Assembly (NCBI RefSeq): GCF_000717745.1
Contig: NZ_JOBH01000014.1
Location: 1-64,000 of the forward strand
From: Streptomyces violens
GTDB taxonomy: Bacteria; Actinomycetota; Actinomycetes; Streptomycetales; Streptomycetaceae
Length of the DNA: 64,000 bases
Direction: 5' to 3'
In this document: positions 60,187-64,000 of the stretch, one piece after another
Layout of the letters: each line of letters begins with the position of its first letter
Numbering within the stretch: the first letter of the stretch is position 1
Position numbers and translations under genes: made by a program
The notes under the pieces: model-generated
Told to the model about the DNA's origin: nothing
Database searches by the model: none
The model's input: the letters and a program-made list of their open reading frames with translations, nothing else

Positions 60187-61085
60187 GCGCCTCCGCCGCC
60201 GCGATCCCGCAGCCGGGCCGCACCAAGGCCTTTCTGCGGCTCGTCATGATCGAGCACTCGGTCTTCGCGCTGCCCTTCGCCTACATCGCCTCGCTCACCG
60301 CGATGTTCCAGGTGGACGGGCACGTCCACTGGTGGGAGCTGCTGCTCGTCACCGTCGCGATGGTGGGTCTGCGCACCTTCGCCATGGCCGCGAACCGGAT
60401 CATCGACCGCGAGATCGACGCCCGCAATCCGCGCACCGCCCACCGCGAGCTGGTCACCGGCGCGATGTCGGTGAAGCACGCCTGGACGGGCGCGCTGGTC
60501 GCCCTCGTGGTCTTCCTGGCGGCGGCCGCGCTGCTGAACCCGCTCTGCCTGGCCCTGGCCCCCGTCGCGGTGATCCCGATGGTGGTCTATCCGTACGGCA
60601 AGCGGTTCACGAACTTCCCGCAGGCCATCCTCGGTCTCGCCCAGGCCATGGGCCCGGTCGGCGGCTGGCTGGCGATCACCGGCGAGTGGTCCTGGGAGGC
60701 GGTGATCCTCGGCCTCGCGGTGGGCATCTGGATCGGCGGCTTCGACCTGATCTACGCATGCCAGGACGTCGAGACCGACCGCGAGGTCGGCGTGAAGTCC
60801 GTACCGGCACGCTTCGGCATTCCGGCCGCCATCTGGGGCGCGCGCGGCTGCCATGCGGTCACCACGGCGTTGTTCGTGTGCTTCGCGCTGGCCACCGGCG
60901 CAGGGGTGTTCTTCTGGGTGGGCCTGGTGATCGTCGCGTGCGCGTTCCTGTACGAGCACACGATCGTGAAGCCGCACGACCTGTCGCGCCTGAACCGGGC
61001 GTTCTTCCAGGTCAACGGCTTCATCGGCATCGCGCTCTTCGTCTGCGCGCTGCTGGACCTGCTGGTGCGCGGGCTGACGCTCTGA
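60183..61085 (+). CDS. mqnP: menaquinone biosynthesis prenyltransferase (UbiA family)
   Basis: This 300-residue integral membrane prenyltransferase has about eight helices and two Asp-rich diphosphate-binding motifs: NRIIDREIDARNPRTAHRE and YACQDVETDREVGVKSVP. It attaches the polyprenyl chain in the futalosine menaquinone pathway. The GTG at 60183 overlaps the mqnL stop (GTGA); longer upstream starts fall inside mqnL. Confidence 0.93.
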   Translation: MSASAAAIPQPGRTKAFLRLVMIEHSVFALPFAYIASLTAMFQVDGHVHWWELLLVTVAMVGLRTFAMAANRIIDREIDARNPRTAHRELVTGAMSVKHAWTGALVALVVFLAAAALLNPLCLALAPVAVIPMVVYPYGKRFTNFPQAILGLAQAMGPVGGWLAITGEWSWEAVILGLAVGIWIGGFDLIYACQDVETDREVGVKSVPARFGIPAAIWGARGCHAVTTALFVCFALATGAGVFFWVGLVIVACAFLYEHTIVKPHDLSRLNRAFFQVNGFIGIALFVCALLDLLVRGLTL

Positions 61086-61096
61086 CGGACCGGAAA

Positions 61097-61141
61097 AACG
61101 GCCAGGGGCCGGCACCCACCGGGTGCCGGCCCCTGGCCGTT
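61097..61141. terminator. strong bidirectional terminator after mqnP
   Basis: A perfect 21-bp inverted repeat (61097-61117 with 61121-61141) with an ACC loop is flanked by A residues on the left. It lies between convergent genes. Confidence 0.9.
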
Positions 61142-61150
61142 TGCCGTCGC

Positions 61151-61885
61151 TCAGTTCTTGACGAAGCGCCAGGACAGGAACTTCGGGTAGGACCACATCT
61201 GGCCGTTGTTGGCCTTCACCGCGCCGATGATCCCGAAGACCAGCGTGGTGATCCAGTACGCGCCGAAGAGGACGAAGTAGCAGATCAGCGGGATGAAGAA
61301 GACCAGCCCGGGGTCGCCCGTGCCGGAGTCGGCGGTCACGCCCGCGCTGATCACCACGACGAAGTACAGGATGCCGGTGATCACCGCCATGATCGCCTGG
61401 GTGATGCCGTAGTTCATCCCCTGGGCCGCGTGGTGGCGGATGTACGGGTCGTGCTCGTTCTGCGCGTTGTTGCGGATGGCCATCGGGGCGATCCAGCCGC
61501 ACAGCATGCCGATGCAGCACACGCCCGTGCCGACGAAGACGGTGAGCACCGCGCCGAGGTGCGACCACATCGCGGGCCCGGTCGAGGGCCGGGGCGGGGT
61601 GGCGTAGCCGTACCCGGGGGGCTGGGAGCCCCAGCCGGGAGCACCGGGGCCGCCGGGGCCGCCGTACGGCGGCTGCTGGCCGGGGCCGGGCGGCGGGGCG
61701 GGGTAGCCGTAGCCGGGCTGCTGCCCCTGCGGCTGACCGTACGGCTGCTGCCCCTGCTGCGGGTAGGGCTGACCGTAGGGCTGCTGTCCCTGCTGTCCCT
61801 GCTGGCCCTGCTGCTGACCGCCGTTCTGGTGCGGCGGCTGCCCCTCGGACGGCGGTTCCGATGCGGACTTGTCGAACTCGACCAC
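61151..61885 (-). CDS. DUF4870 membrane protein with Gln/Pro/Gly-rich N terminus
   Basis: This is a 244-residue protein. Its first 100 residues are disordered and rich in Gln, Pro, Gly and Tyr (PYGQPYPQQGQQPYGQPQG), followed by a DUF4870/Tic20-like domain of four membrane helices (WSHLGAVLTVFVGTGVCCIG ... RHHAAQGMNYGITQAIMAV). The GTG at 61885 has GGGGGGAT 7 bases upstream; an ATG at 61936 would add 17 Arg/His-rich residues. Function unknown. Confidence 0.82.
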   Translation of the reverse strand: MVEFDKSASEPPSEGQPPHQNGGQQQGQQGQQGQQPYGQPYPQQGQQPYGQPQGQQPGYGYPAPPPGPGQQPPYGGPGGPGAPGWGSQPPGYGYATPPRPSTGPAMWSHLGAVLTVFVGTGVCCIGMLCGWIAPMAIRNNAQNEHDPYIRHHAAQGMNYGITQAIMAVITGILYFVVVISAGVTADSGTGDPGLVFFIPLICYFVLFGAYWITTLVFGIIGAVKANNGQMWSYPKFLSWRFVKN

Positions 61886-61961
61886 GGGCTGATCCCCCCG
61901 ATGACGTGAATGGTGTCTCTGGCGGCGCTGCGCCATGGCCCGGCGCCGCCGGAGACTGAGC

Positions 61962-62546
61962 CTACGGGACCCGCCCTTCCGGGCGGAGGCCCGGCGTCCG
62001 CACCCGGAAGACGTACGCGGCCAGCGCCCCGCCGGCCAGCCCGAAGAAGTGCGCCTGCCAGCTGATGCCGTTCGAGGCCGGGAGCGCGCCCCACAGGATC
62101 GAGCCGTAGAGCACCGCGACGAGCACGCCGATGGCGATGTCCAGCGCCTTGCGCTCGATGAAGCCGCGCACGACGAGATAGCCGAAGAGCCCGAAGATCA
62201 CTCCGGAGACGCCCGCGGTATTGCTGCCCGGTGGCGATATCAGCCAGACGCCCAGGCCGCTGACGACGGCGATGAGCAGCGTGACACCGGCCAGTCTGCG
62301 GATCCCGGAGCGCAGCCCGGCCAGGAAGCCGAGCACGAGCAGCGGGAGGGTGTTGGCCATGAGGTGGGCGAAGCCGAAGTGCACGGCGGTCGCCGGGAGC
62401 ACATCGACCAGCTCGCTCAGCTCGCGCGGCCGGATACCGAAGCTGTCCAGCGCGTGACCGGTGGCCACGTCCACCGCCTCCAGCAGCCAGAGCAGCCCGA
62501 CCCAGGCCAGCACCAGCAGCGCAGCGGGTTTGGCGCGTGCTCCCAT
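61962..62546 (-). CDS. rhomboid family intramembrane serine protease
   Basis: This is a 194-residue protein with six membrane helices. HFGFAHLMANTLPLLVLG carries the oxyanion His/Asn, NTAGVSGVIFGLFGYLVVRG the catalytic GxSG serine, and ISWQAHFFGLAGGALAAYV the catalytic His. It cleaves membrane protein segments; substrates are unknown. The ATG at 62546 has GGAGGG upstream. It is divergent from the UbiX-type gene. Confidence 0.92.
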   Translation of the reverse strand: MGARAKPAALLVLAWVGLLWLLEAVDVATGHALDSFGIRPRELSELVDVLPATAVHFGFAHLMANTLPLLVLGFLAGLRSGIRRLAGVTLLIAVVSGLGVWLISPPGSNTAGVSGVIFGLFGYLVVRGFIERKALDIAIGVLVAVLYGSILWGALPASNGISWQAHFFGLAGGALAAYVFRVRTPGLRPEGRVP

Positions 62547-62680
62547 GTCGGGCCCTCCTCGCCTGCCGGCCGGTGTCCCCGTACCGGCATGTCCGCCGAG
62601 GTCCGCGCGATGGCCGCGCGCCCTCACAGGCAAGAACGGCTGTGACGGTGCTCCTGGTTCCGCCGGATAGGCTCGGTGCC

Positions 62681-63406
62681 GTGGAGCCGCCGCACAACGT
62701 CACCAGTCAGCACGCCGGCACCGGTCCCCGCAGACCGTGGGTGGTCGGGATCTCCGGCGCGTCCGGAACCCCGTACGCCGCGTCCGTGCTGCGCGGCCTG
62801 CTGGCCGCGGGCGAGGCCGTCGACCTGGTCGTGAGCCGGGCCTCGCGGCTGACGCTGCTGGACGAGACCGGGATCTCCTTCCGGGATGCGCACTGGCGCG
62901 CGGACCTGCGCGAATGGCTGGCGCGCGGCGCGGACGGCAAGCCGGACACCTTCCCGGTCACGGAGGCGGATCTCGCGGACGTACGGCACTGGCCGGCCGG
63001 TGACCTGGCCGCGGGCCCGTCCTCGGGCTCGTATCCGGCCAAGGGCATGCTGATCGTGCCGGCCAGCACGGCGTGCGTGGCCGGGGTGGCGCTGGGGCTC
63101 TCCAAGGACCTGCTGCAGCGGACGGCGAGCGTGACGCTGAAGGAGCGCCGGAAGCTGGTCGTCGCGGTGCGCGAGACGCCGCTGAACGGGCAGACCCTCA
63201 AGCACCTGGTCGCCCTGGACGAGGCGGGCGCCGTGGTGCTGCCGGCCTCGCCCGCGTTCTACGCGGGGGCGACGCACATCCAGGACCTGGTGGACTTCGT
63301 GGCGGGCCGGGCGCTGGACGCGGCGGGTGTGCCGCACGGCCTGTACCGGCGCTGGGCGGGCGAGCTCGGCGGCGGCGCAGCAGGCGACGCTGACAGAGGT
63401 CAGTGA
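62681..63406 (+). CDS. mqnM: UbiX-type flavin prenyltransferase
   Basis: This 241-residue enzyme makes the prenyl-FMN cofactor for the UbiD-type decarboxylase in this cluster. VVGISGASGTPYAASVLRGL binds FMN, and VPASTACVAGVALGLSKDLLQRTASVTLKERR is the conserved core. The symbol rests on the streptomycete futalosine gene set. The GTG at 62681 lacks a Shine-Dalgarno, but TAGGCT (62668-62673) ends 7 bases upstream, as in leaderless transcripts. An Arg-rich upstream extension is rejected. Confidence 0.9.
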   Translation: MEPPHNVTSQHAGTGPRRPWVVGISGASGTPYAASVLRGLLAAGEAVDLVVSRASRLTLLDETGISFRDAHWRADLREWLARGADGKPDTFPVTEADLADVRHWPAGDLAAGPSSGSYPAKGMLIVPASTACVAGVALGLSKDLLQRTASVTLKERRKLVVAVRETPLNGQTLKHLVALDEAGAVVLPASPAFYAGATHIQDLVDFVAGRALDAAGVPHGLYRRWAGELGGGAAGDADRGQ

Positions 63407-63422
63407 TCAATCTCTGTTTTTT
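63393..63422 (+). terminator. Rho-independent terminator of the UbiX-type gene
   Basis: An 8-bp stem including one G-U pair (63393-63400 with 63410-63417) overlaps the last codons and is followed by a run of T residues to 63422, unusually classical for this genome. Confidence 0.75.
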
Positions 63423-63457
63423 ACCTGGGATTGCGGGCTAAATTCGCCCTGCATGCC

Positions 63458-63470
63458 TTAGATTCTCTAA
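63458..63470. promoter_or_regulatory. inverted repeat upstream of the Lrp/AsnC gene
   Basis: TTAGATTCTCTAA is a 13-base inverted repeat (TTAGA-TTC-TCTAA) in A/T-rich DNA 43 bases before the regulator start. Lrp/AsnC proteins usually control their own promoters and bind such 13-15-bp imperfect palindromes. Confidence 0.5.
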
Positions 63471-63512
63471 TCAGTAGTGGCAATGCGGAAAGATTGAAAG
63501 GTCGGGGACGCA

Positions 63513-63968
63513 ATGGACGCGGTGGACAGGCAGCTCATCCAGGCACTGCGCGAGAACGGCAGGGCCTCGTACGCGGAGCTCGGCCGGCTGGTGGGCCTGT
63601 CCGGCCCCAGCGTCACGGACCGCATCAACCGGCTGGAGTCGGCCGGCGTGATCACCGGCTACCGCGCGACCGTCGACGCCGCCTCGCTGGGCCTGGGCGT
63701 CACGGCCCTGGTCGGCATCTCGCTCTCGGACGCCACCGACCACGAGGAGCTCGCCCACCGGCTGCGCGACCTCACCGAGATCGAGGACTGCTGGTTCATC
63801 GCGGGCGACGACTCGTACATGCTCAAGGTCCGGGTGAATGACGTGGACGGCCTGGAGCGGACCATCCGCCGGCTCTCCGGCACCAAGGGTGTCTCCCGTA
63901 CGCGCACCACGATCGTGCTCTCCACGAAGTGGGAGAACCGGGTCGGGGAGCTTCCCGAAGAGGGGTAG
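63513..63968 (+). CDS. Lrp/AsnC family transcriptional regulator
   Basis: This 151-residue regulator has an N-terminal winged helix (DAVDRQLIQALRENGRASYAELGRLVGLSGPSVTDRINRLESAGVI) and a RAM ligand domain (VTALVGISLSDATDHEELAHRL ... FIAGDDSYMLKVRVNDVDGLE). The ligand is presumably an amino acid. It follows the menaquinone genes and is probably transcribed from its own A/T-rich promoter after the terminator at 63393-63422. A homologue lies at the same place in S. coelicolor, as I recall. Confidence 0.94.
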   Translation: MDAVDRQLIQALRENGRASYAELGRLVGLSGPSVTDRINRLESAGVITGYRATVDAASLGLGVTALVGISLSDATDHEELAHRLRDLTEIEDCWFIAGDDSYMLKVRVNDVDGLERTIRRLSGTKGVSRTRTTIVLSTKWENRVGELPEEG

Positions 63969-64000
63969 CGGCCGCGAAGCGGTTGCGTATGGGGGCACCT

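Noticed and set aside
1..64000. CRISPR arrays, insertion sequences, tRNA genes or phage attachment sites
   Set aside because: No regularly spaced repeats, transposase genes, tRNA cloverleafs or integrase genes were seen on reading the window.

Overview
The window is high-GC actinobacterial DNA and almost certainly comes from a Streptomyces chromosome. The evidence is gene content: the developmental sigma factor BldN with its anti-sigma partner RsbN, Rex followed by hemACDB, futalosine-type menaquinone genes, DUF397/XRE pairs, GAF-ANTAR proteins, and frequent GTG and TTG starts with GTGA, TTGA or ATGA stop-start overlaps. It opens with the 3' tail of a 5S rRNA gene and its operon terminator.

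Region 1 (0.1-7.3 kb) holds a HAD hydrolase, an MFS transporter overlapping an AcuC-type deacetylase, a conserved phosphatase-like protein, and a conserved actinobacterial block: small HTH protein, 32-residue ribosomal protein bS22, NAD-dependent epimerase and acyltransferase. Region 2 (7.3-17.9 kb) is the bldN-rsbN developmental locus, a HAD-IB hydrolase, a glutaredoxin-like protein, and the translationally coupled rex-hemA-hemC-hemD-hemB operon with a Rex operator upstream. Region 3 (17.9-27.6 kb) has DUF1059, a DUF397/XRE pair, an RsbW-like ATPase, the remains of a toxin-antitoxin pair, divergent argS and class I lysS, a DUF2637 membrane protein and two DUF3558 lipoproteins.

Region 4 (27.6-45.7 kb) looks accessory. 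It carries RtcB RNA ligase behind a T-rich repetitive leader; a GAP-family membrane protein; an unknown protein with a Dyp-type peroxidase and a catalase-like haem protein; secreted proteins; a monooxygenase-YnfA-SDR-VOC run divergent from a TetR regulator with four operator copies; a BlaI/M56 pair next to tatA and terB-like genes that share a palindrome; and a CheB/CheR-PAS plus two GAF-ANTAR signalling cluster.

Region 5 (45.9-64 kb) is core again: hemL with a histidine phosphatase, a lipoprotein polysaccharide deacetylase, the resA-ccdA-resB-ccsB system II cytochrome c maturation genes, a secreted beta-propeller/Ig-like protein, a Tat-exported phosphoesterase, an oxygenase-deaminase group, the late menaquinone genes (UbiD-, UbiA- and UbiX-like), a rhomboid protease and an Lrp/AsnC regulator. 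The hem genes, Rex, cytochrome c maturation and menaquinone genes together cover much of respiratory cofactor supply. From memory of the S. coelicolor map, regions 1-3 correspond to a SCO33xx block and region 5 to a SCO44xx block, so region 4 probably sits at or near a rearrangement junction.
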